Origin: Citrobacter rodentium NBRC 105723 = DSM 16636
Lineage (GTDB): Bacteria > Pseudomonadota > Gammaproteobacteria > Enterobacterales > Enterobacteriaceae
DNA: 64,000 nt
Assembly: GCF_021278985.1 (NCBI RefSeq)
Contig: NZ_CP082833.1
Span: 4,650,001-4,714,000 of the forward strand
Direction of reading: 5' to 3'
Numbering within the stretch: position 1 is the first letter of the stretch; each line of letters starts with the position of its first letter. Of the stretch, positions 26,793 through 35,083 are shown piece by piece. The notes under the pieces were generated by a model. It was not told the origin of the DNA and did no database searches. It saw nothing but the letters and a program-made list of their open reading frames with translations. The translations under genes were made by a program, and so were the position numbers.

Positions 26793-28028
26793 ATGGAATT
26801 TACCACCGGACTGATGCCGCTGGAAACGGCGCTTACCGACATGCTGTCGCGCGTTACCCCGCTAACCGCCGTTGAGACGCTGCCGTTAACGCAGTGTTTT
26901 GGTCGTATTCTGGCGCATGATGTCGTTTCGCCGCTGGACGTGCCGGGCTTTGATAATTCCGCGATGGACGGCTATGCGGTACGCCTGGCCGATCTCGCCT
27001 CCGGCCAGCCGTTGCCGGTCGCCGGTAAAGCGTTCGCCGGTCAGCCGTTCCAGGGGGAATGGCCTGTCGGTTCATGCATTCGCATTATGACCGGCGCGCC
27101 GGTGCCCGCAGGCTGCGAGGCGGTAGTAATGCAGGAGCAAACGGAAACCTCGGGAAGCGGCGTGCGCTTCACCGCAGAGGTCAAAGCCGGGCAAAATATT
27201 CGTCGGCGCGGGGAAGATATCACGCAAAACGCGGTCGTTTTTGCCGCCGGAACGCGTCTGACTACCGCTGAACTGCCGGTGCTGGCGTCGCTCGGCATCG
27301 CGCAAGCGCCGGTAGTGCGTAAAGTGCGGGTCGCGCTGTTTTCCACCGGCGATGAGCTACAGCTGCCGGGCCAGCCGCTCGGTGAAGGGCAGATTTATGA
27401 CACTAATCGTCTGACCGTTCATCTGATGCTGCAACAGCTGGGCTGTGAGGTGATCAACTTAGGCATTATTCGCGATGACCCGCACGCCCTGCGCGCGGCG
27501 TTTATCGAAGCCGACAGCCAGGCCGATGTGGTGATCAGCTCCGGCGGCGTGTCGGTCGGCGAAGCGGATTACACCAAAACCATCCTCGAAGAACTCGGCG
27601 AAATCGCCTTCTGGAAGCTGGCGATCAAGCCCGGTAAACCGTTCGCCTTCGGTAAACTCAGCAACAGCTGGTTCTGCGGCCTGCCGGGCAATCCGGTTTC
27701 AGCGGCCCTGACGTTCTATCAGCTGGTACAGCCGCTGCTGGCGAAGCTGAGCGGTAATCGCGCCAGCGGCCTGCCGCCGCGCCAGCGGGTGCGCACCGCC
27801 TCACGCCTGAAAAAAACGCCGGGACGTCTCGATTTCCAGCGCGGCGTGTTACAGCGTACCGCTGACGGCGAACTGGAAGTCACCACCACCGGGCATCAGG
27901 GTTCGCATATTTTCAGTTCTTTCAGCCTGGGGAACTGCTTTATCGTGCTGGAGCGCGATCGCGGGAACGTGGAAGCGGGCGAATGGGTGGAAGTGGAACC
28001 GTTTAACGCGCTGTTTGGGGGCCTGTAA
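26793..28028 (+). CDS. moeA: Molybdopterin molybdotransferase MoeA
   Basis: A 411-residue enzyme that inserts molybdate into adenylyl-molybdopterin. The N-terminal MEFTTGLMPLETALTDML, the PLDVPGFDNSAMDGYA motif and the C-terminal beta-barrel domain are those of E. coli MoeA. The ATG at 26793 follows GCAGGAGTG. Its stop overlaps the moeB start by one base. Confidence 0.96.
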   Translation: MEFTTGLMPLETALTDMLSRVTPLTAVETLPLTQCFGRILAHDVVSPLDVPGFDNSAMDGYAVRLADLASGQPLPVAGKAFAGQPFQGEWPVGSCIRIMTGAPVPAGCEAVVMQEQTETSGSGVRFTAEVKAGQNIRRRGEDITQNAVVFAAGTRLTTAELPVLASLGIAQAPVVRKVRVALFSTGDELQLPGQPLGEGQIYDTNRLTVHLMLQQLGCEVINLGIIRDDPHALRAAFIEADSQADVVISSGGVSVGEADYTKTILEELGEIAFWKLAIKPGKPFAFGKLSNSWFCGLPGNPVSAALTFYQLVQPLLAKLSGNRASGLPPRQRVRTASRLKKTPGRLDFQRGVLQRTADGELEVTTTGHQGSHIFSSFSLGNCFIVLERDRGNVEAGEWVEVEPFNALFGGL

Positions 28029-28777
28029 TGGCGGAACTCAGCGACCAGGAGATGCTGCGCTACAACCGTCAAATCATCCTGCGCGGCTTCGATTTTGACG
28101 GACAGGAGGCGCTGAAAGCGGCGAAAGTGCTGATTGTCGGCCTCGGCGGGCTGGGCTGCGCCGCCTCGCAGTACCTGGCAAGCGCGGGTGTGGGTCAGCT
28201 GACGCTGCTCGATTTCGACACGGTATCGCTGTCTAATCTGCAGCGCCAGACGCTGCACAGCGACACAACGGTAGGCCAAGCCAAGGTCGACTCGGCGCGC
28301 GACGCGCTGCGCCGTATTAACCCATATATCGCCATTACGCCGGTCAACGCTCTGCTGGATGATGCCGCCCTTGCCGCGCTGATTGCTGAGCACGATCTGG
28401 TGCTGGACTGCACCGATAACGTCGCGGTTCGCAACCAGCTCAACGCCGGGTGCTTTGCAGCGAAAGTTCCGCTGGTTTCGGGTGCAGCAATCCGCATGGA
28501 GGGCCAGATCAGCGTGTTCACCTATCAGGAAGGCGAACCCTGCTATCGCTGCCTGAGCCGCCTGTTCGGCGACAACGCGCTGACCTGCGTGGAGGCGGGC
28601 GTTATGGCGCCGCTGATCGGCGTCATCGGCTCACTCCAGGCAATGGAGGCGATCAAGCTGCTGGCGCAGTACGGGCAGCCCGCCCGCGGTAAAATTGTTA
28701 TTTACGATGCCATGACCTGCCAGTTCCGCGAAATGAAGCTGATGCGTAACCCTAACTGTGAAGTCTGCGGAGAATAG
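28028..28777 (+). CDS. moeB: Molybdopterin-synthase adenylyltransferase MoeB
   Basis: A 249-residue E1-like enzyme that adenylates the C-terminus of MoaD before sulfur transfer. It has the nucleotide-binding VGLGGLGCAASQYLASAG loop, a zinc site made of CYRC and the C-terminal CEVC, and a LTCVEAGVMAP loop. It is coupled to moeA by a one-base overlap. Confidence 0.96.
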   Translation: MAELSDQEMLRYNRQIILRGFDFDGQEALKAAKVLIVGLGGLGCAASQYLASAGVGQLTLLDFDTVSLSNLQRQTLHSDTTVGQAKVDSARDALRRINPYIAITPVNALLDDAALAALIAEHDLVLDCTDNVAVRNQLNAGCFAAKVPLVSGAAIRMEGQISVFTYQEGEPCYRCLSRLFGDNALTCVEAGVMAPLIGVIGSLQAMEAIKLLAQYGQPARGKIVIYDAMTCQFREMKLMRNPNCEVCGE

Positions 28778-28819
28778 CGCTCGTCCCGGTACGCTGCGGC
28801 GCTCCGGGATGGCGTCGTC

Positions 28820-29041
28820 TTAATGTCGCAGCAGGGCGATCTCATCCTGCGAAAGGCCGGTCATCTGCACAATAAACTCCCGCTCCACGCCATTTTCGAG
28901 CATTGCGCGGGCGATGCGTAGCGCCTCTTCACGCCGCCCCTTCTGTAACCCTTCCTGTAACCCTTGTTCCAGCCCAAGCTGCATACCTTCACGCTTCCCT
29001 TTTCTCTGCCCTGCGCGACGGATCTTTTCAACAATGTTCAT
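28820..29041 (-). CDS. Predicted internal-start small protein of the rpn gene (RpnS-like)
   Basis: Inside the rpn gene and in the same frame, an ATG at 29041 is preceded by AAGGAGAG and four T, an almost ideal ribosome-binding site. It would produce the C-terminal 73 residues alone (MNIVEKIRRAGQRKG...), without the nuclease core. For E. coli rpn genes, shorter C-terminal proteins made from internal starts have been reported to block the toxicity of the full-length nuclease. Expression here is an inference from the site. Confidence 0.6.
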   Translation of the reverse strand: MNIVEKIRRAGQRKGKREGMQLGLEQGLQEGLQKGRREEALRIARAMLENGVEREFIVQMTGLSQDEIALLRH

Positions 29042-29764
29042 AAAACTCTCCTTGTGTTCCGGCACCTGGTTGGCAATTGCGCGGACAAACTGCCCGAATC
29101 GGGGTTTATGTCCGTGCTGTATCAGAAGGTAATTAAACAGCGCCTTCAGCTGGCTGTCATTAGCGCTCCCGCTAACAATCAGCGAAGCCAGCTTATCGAC
29201 CAGCCCCATCAGATTGCGCTGACGGATATGCTTCTGGATGAACTCAAGCAGCGCCATGCGGCGATGCTGCATAATTTCATCATCCGGCACAACGGTAATA
29301 TCCACTAAGGGAAACGCCGCGCTGTAAAGCTGGCGCGCCATAAGCGGGTTGGCAAATTCATCCAGCCAGCACAGCGAAAACGGATAAGGGCTGACGGCAC
29401 CATGATAGAACAGCATCGGCACCACCAGCGGTAGCGTTTTATGTCCGGCATCAAGATGGTTTTGCATGGCCGCGATGGCGTAGCGCATCAGGCGAAACGC
29501 CATATGCGCATCGGGGCGGCTCTGATGCTCAATCACGACGTAAATATAGCCGTCACCCTCCGTGGTTTTCAGCGACCAGAGAACATCAGAGTAATAAGCC
29601 TGCAGGCGCTCCTCAATAAAGCTGGTGGACTCCAGCTTCAGCGTATGCAAATCACAAAGTTTGCGCAGGCCGGATGGAAGATGAAGCGAGAGAAAATCGT
29701 GCGCGGTTTCCGGATGTGTTAAAAACGTTTTGAAAATCGCATCATGCGGCGTCGATGTGGTCAT
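28820..29764 (-). CDS. Rpn family recombination-promoting nuclease (PD-(D/E)XK, YhgA-like)
   Basis: A 314-residue accessory protein of the Rpn/YhgA family, annotated in many genomes as a putative transposase. The nuclease core is visible: HDAIFKTFL at the N-terminus, YSDVLW near residue 58 and IEHQSRPD near residue 78, consistent with a PD-(D/E)XK site. The C-terminus carries a repetitive GLEQGLQEGLQKG linker encoded by near-identical 12-bp units (about 28939-28974). K-12 lacks it between moeB and fsaA. An internal start with a strong ribosome-binding site lies at 29041 (see next entry). Related E. coli Rpn proteins are DNA endonucleases with antiphage activity. Confidence 0.85.
   Translation of the reverse strand: MTTSTPHDAIFKTFLTHPETAHDFLSLHLPSGLRKLCDLHTLKLESTSFIEERLQAYYSDVLWSLKTTEGDGYIYVVIEHQSRPDAHMAFRLMRYAIAAMQNHLDAGHKTLPLVVPMLFYHGAVSPYPFSLCWLDEFANPLMARQLYSAAFPLVDITVVPDDEIMQHRRMALLEFIQKHIRQRNLMGLVDKLASLIVSGSANDSQLKALFNYLLIQHGHKPRFGQFVRAIANQVPEHKESFMNIVEKIRRAGQRKGKREGMQLGLEQGLQEGLQKGRREEALRIARAMLENGVEREFIVQMTGLSQDEIALLRH
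28938..28975. repeat. 12-bp tandem repeat in the rpn C-terminal coding region
   Basis: About three copies of a 12-bp unit resembling CTTCTGTAACCC encode the repeating GL(E/Q)xGLQxG linker. Copy-number change would keep the frame and alter the linker length of both the full-length and the internal-start product. Confidence 0.6.
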
Positions 29765-29965
29765 GGCAGTCCGTCACCCTTTTTCAAGATGACGGAACTG
29801 TATGCGTAAAGGCCTTAACGGGCACCCCTGAATTTCTGACGGTGCGGGCGCTGTTCCAGGTTAATTCTCCGTCGCTGAAGACGTTGCATTCCCCAGGAAA
29901 CCACCACGCAAAAAAGAAAGGAATTTGCAGGCCGGATAACGCAACGCCGCCCTCCGGCTCAGGTA

Positions 29966-30628
29966 TCAGATTGCCGTGTGACCGAACGCGCTCTGCCAGT
30001 CGTGCTCGAATCTGGCGACCGCAGCATCCACCGCCGGGTAGGCGATCATTTGCTGCGCGACATCCAGCGGTAAGGTGATGGCCTCACAGCCGGTCAGCAG
30101 ACAGTCCAGTGCCTGACGCGGCGTTTTAAAACTAGCCGCCAGCACTTTGGCCTGCGGGGCGTGCATCTTCAGCAGTTTTTGCAGATCGGTGACGGTCTGA
30201 ATCCCGTCGCCGCCCTGCGCGTCCACGCGGTTAACGTAAGGCGCGATATACTCCGCCCCGGCCAGCGCGCCAAGCAGCCCTTGCGCCGCGCCGTACACCG
30301 CCGTTCCCAGAGTGGGAATGCCCTCAACTTTTAGCAATTTAATCGCCGCCAGCCCTTCCGCCGTCACCGGCACTTTTACGACGATATCCGGGATTATCCC
30401 GCGCAGTTTACGCGCATCGCTGACCATGCCTTCCGCCGTCGTCGCCATCACCTGGGCAAACAGACGCCCCTGCCCGCCCATCGCCTCACGTAGTTCAGGC
30501 AATAACACTTCCAGCGGCTTTTTACCCGCCGCCACAATACTCGGGTTGGTGGTCACGCCCGCCAGCGGGAAAATCCGCGCCAGCGCCTTAACGGCCTGAA
30601 CGTCGGAGGTATCCAGATAGAGTTCCAT
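29966..30628 (-). CDS. fsaA: Fructose-6-phosphate aldolase FsaA
   Basis: A 220-residue transaldolase-family enzyme that cleaves fructose 6-phosphate to dihydroxyacetone and glyceraldehyde 3-phosphate. The Schiff-base lysine is K85 (DIVVK85VPVTAEG), and the length equals E. coli FsaA. The ATG at 30628 gives the MELYLDTSDV start; an upstream ATG two codons earlier is possible. It is divergent from ybiY-ybiW. Confidence 0.95.
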   Translation of the reverse strand: MELYLDTSDVQAVKALARIFPLAGVTTNPSIVAAGKKPLEVLLPELREAMGGQGRLFAQVMATTAEGMVSDARKLRGIIPDIVVKVPVTAEGLAAIKLLKVEGIPTLGTAVYGAAQGLLGALAGAEYIAPYVNRVDAQGGDGIQTVTDLQKLLKMHAPQAKVLAASFKTPRQALDCLLTGCEAITLPLDVAQQMIAYPAVDAAVARFEHDWQSAFGHTAI

Positions 30629-30692
30629 ACACATTCCTCAAAACGAATCGTCAGCATGAAATAAAGATATCACGGCAAAACCTCTTCGTTAG

Positions 30693-30706
30693 TTGACGCA
30701 CATCAA
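30693..30706 (+). promoter_or_regulatory. Candidate FNR site upstream of ybiY
   Basis: TTGAC-GCAC-ATCAA matches the FNR consensus TTGAT-N4-ATCAA with one mismatch. It sits 56 bp upstream of the ybiY start, which fits anaerobic activation of an oxygen-sensitive glycyl-radical system. Confidence 0.5.
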
Positions 30707-30761
30707 CACAACTTTCATTCGAAGGTTATTTAATCTTTATACGAAACAAGAGAGGCCGATA

Positions 30762-31661
30762 ATGATTTTCAATATTCAGCGCTACTCCACACATGATGGC
30801 CCTGGTATCCGTACCGTGGTGTTTCTTAAAGGATGCTCGCTCGGCTGCCGCTGGTGTCAGAATCCGGAAAGCCGCGCCCGTACACAGGATATCCTGTTTG
30901 ATGCGCGGCTGTGTCTGGAGGGTTGCGAGCTGTGCGCGCAGGCCGCTCCCGACGTGATTGAACGGGCGCTGAACGGCCTTCTTATTCACCGGGAGAAGCT
31001 CACCGAAAGTCATTTTTCCGCGCTGGCCGACTGCTGCCCCACTCAGGCGCTGACCGTCTGCGGCGAGGTGCGGAACGTGGATGAAATCATGTCCACCGTC
31101 CTGCGCGATAAACCCTTTTACGACCGCAGCGGCGGCGGTATTACGCTCTCCGGCGGCGAGCCTTTTATGCAGCCGGAACTGGCGGCGGCGCTGTTTAAAG
31201 CCAGCCATGAGGCCGGAATACATACCGCAGTCGAAACCTGCCTGCACGTACCGTGGAAATATATTGCGCCTTCGCTGCCTTATATCGACCTGTTTCTTGC
31301 CGATCTGAAGCACGTCGCCGATGCGCCGTTCAGACAGTGGACCGACGGCAGCGCCGCACGTGTGCTCGGCAATCTGAAAAAAGTCGCTGCGGCAGGTAAG
31401 CAGATGATTATCCGCGTCCCGCTGATTCAGGGCTTTAACGCCGATGAAGAGGCCATCAGGGCGATTACCGATTTTGCCGCCGACGAACTGCGCGTCGCAG
31501 AGATCCACTTCCTGCCCTATCACACGCTGGGCATAAATAAATACCACTTACTCAATCAACCCTACCACGCGCCGGAAAAACCGCTGGATGCGCCAGAACT
31601 GCTTGCTTTCGCCCAGCAGTACGCCTGCGCAAAAGGTTTAACCGCGACTTTACGAGGATAG
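30762..31661 (+). CDS. ybiY: Glycyl-radical enzyme activating enzyme YbiY
   Basis: A 299-residue radical-SAM activase. The CxxxCxxC motif is C25-SLG-C29-RW-C32, and an additional cysteine-rich insert (CLEGCELC and DCCPTQAL) is the ferredoxin-like cluster region of this subfamily. It should generate the glycyl radical on YbiW, encoded four bases downstream. The ATG at 30762 has AGAGAGGC upstream and gives the usual MIFNIQRYSTHDGPGIR start. Confidence 0.92.
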   Translation: MIFNIQRYSTHDGPGIRTVVFLKGCSLGCRWCQNPESRARTQDILFDARLCLEGCELCAQAAPDVIERALNGLLIHREKLTESHFSALADCCPTQALTVCGEVRNVDEIMSTVLRDKPFYDRSGGGITLSGGEPFMQPELAAALFKASHEAGIHTAVETCLHVPWKYIAPSLPYIDLFLADLKHVADAPFRQWTDGSAARVLGNLKKVAAAGKQMIIRVPLIQGFNADEEAIRAITDFAADELRVAEIHFLPYHTLGINKYHLLNQPYHAPEKPLDAPELLAFAQQYACAKGLTATLRG

Positions 31662-31665
31662 ACTT

Positions 31666-34098
31666 ATGACGCAACTGAAACTGGATACGCTCAGCGAACG
31701 CATTAAAGCGCACAAAACTGCACTGGTGCATATTGTCAAACCGCCGGTGTGTACCGAACGCGCGCAGCACTATACCAGGATGTATAAGCAGCATCTCGAC
31801 AAACCGATTCCGGTACGCCGCGCGCTGGCGCTGGCGCACCATCTGGCGGAGCGCACTATCTGGATCAAGCATGATGAGCTGATCGTCGGCAACCAGGCAA
31901 GCGAAGTGCGCGCCGCGCCGATCTTCCCGGAGTATACCGTCTCGTGGATTGAAAAAGAGATCGACTCTCTGGCGGACAGGCCGGGGGCGGGCTTTGCGGT
32001 CAGCGAAGAGAATAAGCGCGTACTGCATGAGATTTGCCCCTGGTGGCGCGGCCAGACGGTACAGGATCGCTGCTACGGTATGTTTACCGATGAACAAAAA
32101 GCGCTGCTGGAAACCGGCATTATCAAAGCCGAAGGCAACATGACCTCCGGCGATGCGCATCTGGCGGTCAACTTCCCGCTGCTGCTGACCAAAGGGCTGG
32201 ACGGCCTGCGGGAAAAAGTGGCGGAACGCCGTTCGCGCATTAACCTGACCGTGCTTGACGATCTGCACGGCGAGCAGTTCCTGAAGGCGATTGATATCGT
32301 CCTGGCTGCGGTCAGCGACCATATTACGCGTTTCGCCGGGCTGGCGCGCAAAATGGCCGGTGAAGAATCGCGGGAAAGCCGCCGTGATGAACTGCTGGCA
32401 ATCGCGGAAAACTGCGATCTCATCGCTCATCAGCCGCCGCAGACTTTCTGGCAGGCGCTACAGCTGTGCTATTTCATCCAGTTGATCCTGCAGATTGAGT
32501 CTAACGGTCATTCGGTATCGTTTGGCCGTATGGACCAGTATCTTTACCCATACTACCGCCGCGACGTGGAGCTGGATCAGTCGCTGGATCGCGAACACGC
32601 CATCGAACTGCTGCACAGCTGCTGGCTGAAGCTGCTGGAAGTGAACAAAATCCGCTCCGGTTCGCATTCTAAGGCCTCAGCCGGTAGCCCACTGTACCAG
32701 AACGTCACCATTGGCGGCCAGAATCTGGTGAACGGCCAGCCGATGGATGCGGTAAACCCGCTCTCTTACGCGATCCTCGAATCCTGCGGCCGCCTGCGCT
32801 CCACCCAGCCGAACCTGAGCGTGCGTTATCACGCCGGGATGAGCAATGATTTCCTGGACGCCTGCGTGCAGGTGATCCGCTGCGGCTTCGGCATGCCCGC
32901 GTTTAACAACGATGAAATTGTCATTGCAGAATTTATCAAACTCGGCATTGAACCGCAGGACGCTTACGATTACGCGGCTATTGGCTGTATCGAAACCGCG
33001 GTCGGCGGCAAGTGGGGCTACCGCTGCACCGGGATGAGCTTTATCAACTTCGCCCGGGTGATGCTGGCAGCGCTGGAAGGAGGCCGCGACGCCACCAGCG
33101 GGAAAGTGTTCCTGCCGCAGGAAAAAGCGCTCTCCGCCGGTAATTTCAGCAGCTTTGACGAGGTGCTGGAGGCCTGGGATACCCAGATCCGCTACTACAC
33201 GCGTAAATCGATCGAAATTGAATATGTCGTCGATACGATGCTGGAAGAGAACGTACACGATATTCTCTGCTCAGCGCTGGTGGATGACTGCATCGAGCGG
33301 GCAAAGAGCATCAAGCAAGGCGGCGCGAAATATGACTGGGTGTCCGGTTTGCAGGTGGGTATCGCCAACCTCGGCAACAGCCTGGCGGCGGTGAAAAAGC
33401 TGGTGTTCGAACAGGGCGTAATTGGTCAACAGCAGCTTGCGGCGGCGCTGGCGGCGGATTTCGATGGCCTGACCCACGAGCAGTTGCGCCAGCGGTTAAT
33501 CAACGGCGCGCCGAAGTACGGCAATGATGATGATTCCGTCGATACCCTGCTGGCGCGGGCGTACCAGACCTATATTGACGAGCTGAAACAGTACCATAAC
33601 CCGCGCTATGGCCGCGGTCCGGTCGGCGGCAATTACTATGCGGGCACCTCGTCTATTTCGGCCAACGTGCCGTTTGGCGCGGCGACGATGGCGACGCCGG
33701 ATGGCCGTAAAGCGCATACGCCGCTGGCGGAAGGGGCAAGCCCGGCGTCCGGTACGGACCATCTTGGGCCAACGGCGGTCATTGGTTCGGTCGGCAAACT
33801 GCCTACCGGTTCGATTCTCGGCGGCGTATTGCTGAACCAGAAGCTGAATCCGGCCACGCTGGAGAATGCGTCTGATAAGCAGAAGCTGATGATTCTGCTG
33901 CGCACCTTCTTTGAGGATCACAAAGGCTGGCACATTCAGTACAACATCGTCTCCCGCGAAACTCTGCTGGCAGCGAAAAAGCATCCGGATCAGTACCGTG
34001 ACCTGGTGGTGCGCGTGGCGGGCTATTCCGCCTTCTTTACCGCGCTTTCACCGGATGCGCAGGACGATATCATCGCCCGTACCGAACATATGTTGTAA
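31666..34098 (+). CDS. ybiW: Glycyl-radical enzyme YbiW (PflF-like, probable dehydratase)
   Basis: An 810-residue glycyl-radical enzyme, the same length as E. coli YbiW. The thiyl-radical cysteine is C441 in a GC441-I-E443 motif, and the glycyl radical site is G786 in RVAGYSAFF. A single Cys followed by Glu at i+2 is the pattern of dehydratases and lyases such as glycerol dehydratase and CutC, not the Cys-Cys of pyruvate formate-lyase, so the name PflF may mislead. The physiological substrate is unknown. It is encoded with its activase and next to fsaA and the sugar phosphatase ybiV. Confidence 0.92.
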   Translation: MTQLKLDTLSERIKAHKTALVHIVKPPVCTERAQHYTRMYKQHLDKPIPVRRALALAHHLAERTIWIKHDELIVGNQASEVRAAPIFPEYTVSWIEKEIDSLADRPGAGFAVSEENKRVLHEICPWWRGQTVQDRCYGMFTDEQKALLETGIIKAEGNMTSGDAHLAVNFPLLLTKGLDGLREKVAERRSRINLTVLDDLHGEQFLKAIDIVLAAVSDHITRFAGLARKMAGEESRESRRDELLAIAENCDLIAHQPPQTFWQALQLCYFIQLILQIESNGHSVSFGRMDQYLYPYYRRDVELDQSLDREHAIELLHSCWLKLLEVNKIRSGSHSKASAGSPLYQNVTIGGQNLVNGQPMDAVNPLSYAILESCGRLRSTQPNLSVRYHAGMSNDFLDACVQVIRCGFGMPAFNNDEIVIAEFIKLGIEPQDAYDYAAIGCIETAVGGKWGYRCTGMSFINFARVMLAALEGGRDATSGKVFLPQEKALSAGNFSSFDEVLEAWDTQIRYYTRKSIEIEYVVDTMLEENVHDILCSALVDDCIERAKSIKQGGAKYDWVSGLQVGIANLGNSLAAVKKLVFEQGVIGQQQLAAALAADFDGLTHEQLRQRLINGAPKYGNDDDSVDTLLARAYQTYIDELKQYHNPRYGRGPVGGNYYAGTSSISANVPFGAATMATPDGRKAHTPLAEGASPASGTDHLGPTAVIGSVGKLPTGSILGGVLLNQKLNPATLENASDKQKLMILLRTFFEDHKGWHIQYNIVSRETLLAAKKHPDQYRDLVVRVAGYSAFFTALSPDAQDDIIARTEHML

Positions 34099-34161
34099 TC
34101 CCCTGCGGGCCGGATATGTGCAAGCGCCATCCGGCCTGTCCCCTTTCATTCGAAATAAATT

Positions 34162-34177
34162 TGTGGTTTAGGTCACA
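34162..34177 (+). promoter_or_regulatory. Candidate CRP-type site upstream of ybiV
   Basis: TGTGG-N6-TCACA differs from the CRP consensus in one base and lies about 50 bp upstream of the ybiV ATG. This suggests catabolite control of the sugar phosphatase. Confidence 0.4.
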
Positions 34178-34225
34178 TTGTTATTAAAATGTTTCTGGTC
34201 GCAGTTTTGAGCCAGGAGCACTTAT

Positions 34226-35041
34226 ATGACAGTCAACGTTATCGTCACTGATATGGACGGTACGTTTCTTGATGACGCCAAAAAGTACGATCGTACCCGC
34301 TTTATGGCGCAGTATCAGGAACTAAAAAAACGCAATATTGAGTTTGTCGTCGCCAGCGGCAATCAGTATTACCAGCTCATCTCCTTCTTCCCTGAACTCA
34401 AAGACGAAATCTCCTTCGTTGCTGAAAACGGCGCGCTGGTATTTGAGCATGGCAAACAGCTGTTTCACGGCGAGCTGACCCGTCATGAATCGCAGGTGGT
34501 TATTGGCGAGTTATTGAAAGACAAACAGCTCAACTTTGTGGCCTGTGGCCTTAAAAGCGCCTACGTCAGCGAAAGCGCGCCTGCGGAGTTCGTCGCCTTA
34601 ATGGCGAAACATTATCACCGCCTTCAGCCAGTGAAGAACTATCACGATATCGACGACGTCCTGTTTAAGATCTCGCTGAACCTGCCGGACGAACAGATCC
34701 CGCTGGTGATGGAGGCGCTGCTCCGTTCGCTGGACGGCATTATGAAGCCGGTCACCAGCGGCTTTGGCTTTATCGATTTGATTATTCCGGGACTGCATAA
34801 AGCCAACGGCATCACCCGCCTGCTGAAGCGCTGGGATCTCTCGCCGAAGAATGTGGTGGCGATTGGCGACAGCGGTAACGATGCTGAAATGCTGAAAATG
34901 GCGGGCTACTCGTTCGCGATGGCCAACGCCGCCGACGCGATCAAAGCGATTGCCCGCTTCCGCACGGATGACAATAATCATCAGGGCGCGCTGAACGTCA
35001 TTCAGGCCGTGCTGGATAACCGCTCCCCGTTTAACCTCTGA
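34226..35041 (+). CDS. ybiV: HAD-family sugar phosphatase YbiV
   Basis: A 271-residue HAD-IIB phosphatase acting in E. coli on sugar phosphates such as ribose-5-phosphate and on fructose-1-phosphate. Motif I is D9-M-D11-GTF and motif IV is GDSGND. It is paralogous to ybjI in this window (shared VASGNQYYQLISFFPE stretch). The ATG has CAGGAGCAC upstream. Confidence 0.94.
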   Translation: MTVNVIVTDMDGTFLDDAKKYDRTRFMAQYQELKKRNIEFVVASGNQYYQLISFFPELKDEISFVAENGALVFEHGKQLFHGELTRHESQVVIGELLKDKQLNFVACGLKSAYVSESAPAEFVALMAKHYHRLQPVKNYHDIDDVLFKISLNLPDEQIPLVMEALLRSLDGIMKPVTSGFGFIDLIIPGLHKANGITRLLKRWDLSPKNVVAIGDSGNDAEMLKMAGYSFAMANAADAIKAIARFRTDDNNHQGALNVIQAVLDNRSPFNL

Positions 35042-35083
35042 TGTTTTCGACCGGAGCGCCCTGCTCCGGTATTCCGGGCGTAG

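Noticed and set aside
28820..29764. Rpn gene read as an insertion-sequence transposase
   Set aside because: The family is often labelled transposase, but no terminal inverted repeats or target duplications flank it and the core is a PD-(D/E)XK nuclease.
29765..29965. Short gene between rpn and fsaA
   Set aside because: No frame with a credible start, ribosome-binding site or conservation was seen in this 200 bp.
34598..34981. Antisense frame in ybiV
   Set aside because: It is a shadow frame; the sense strand is a clear HAD phosphatase.
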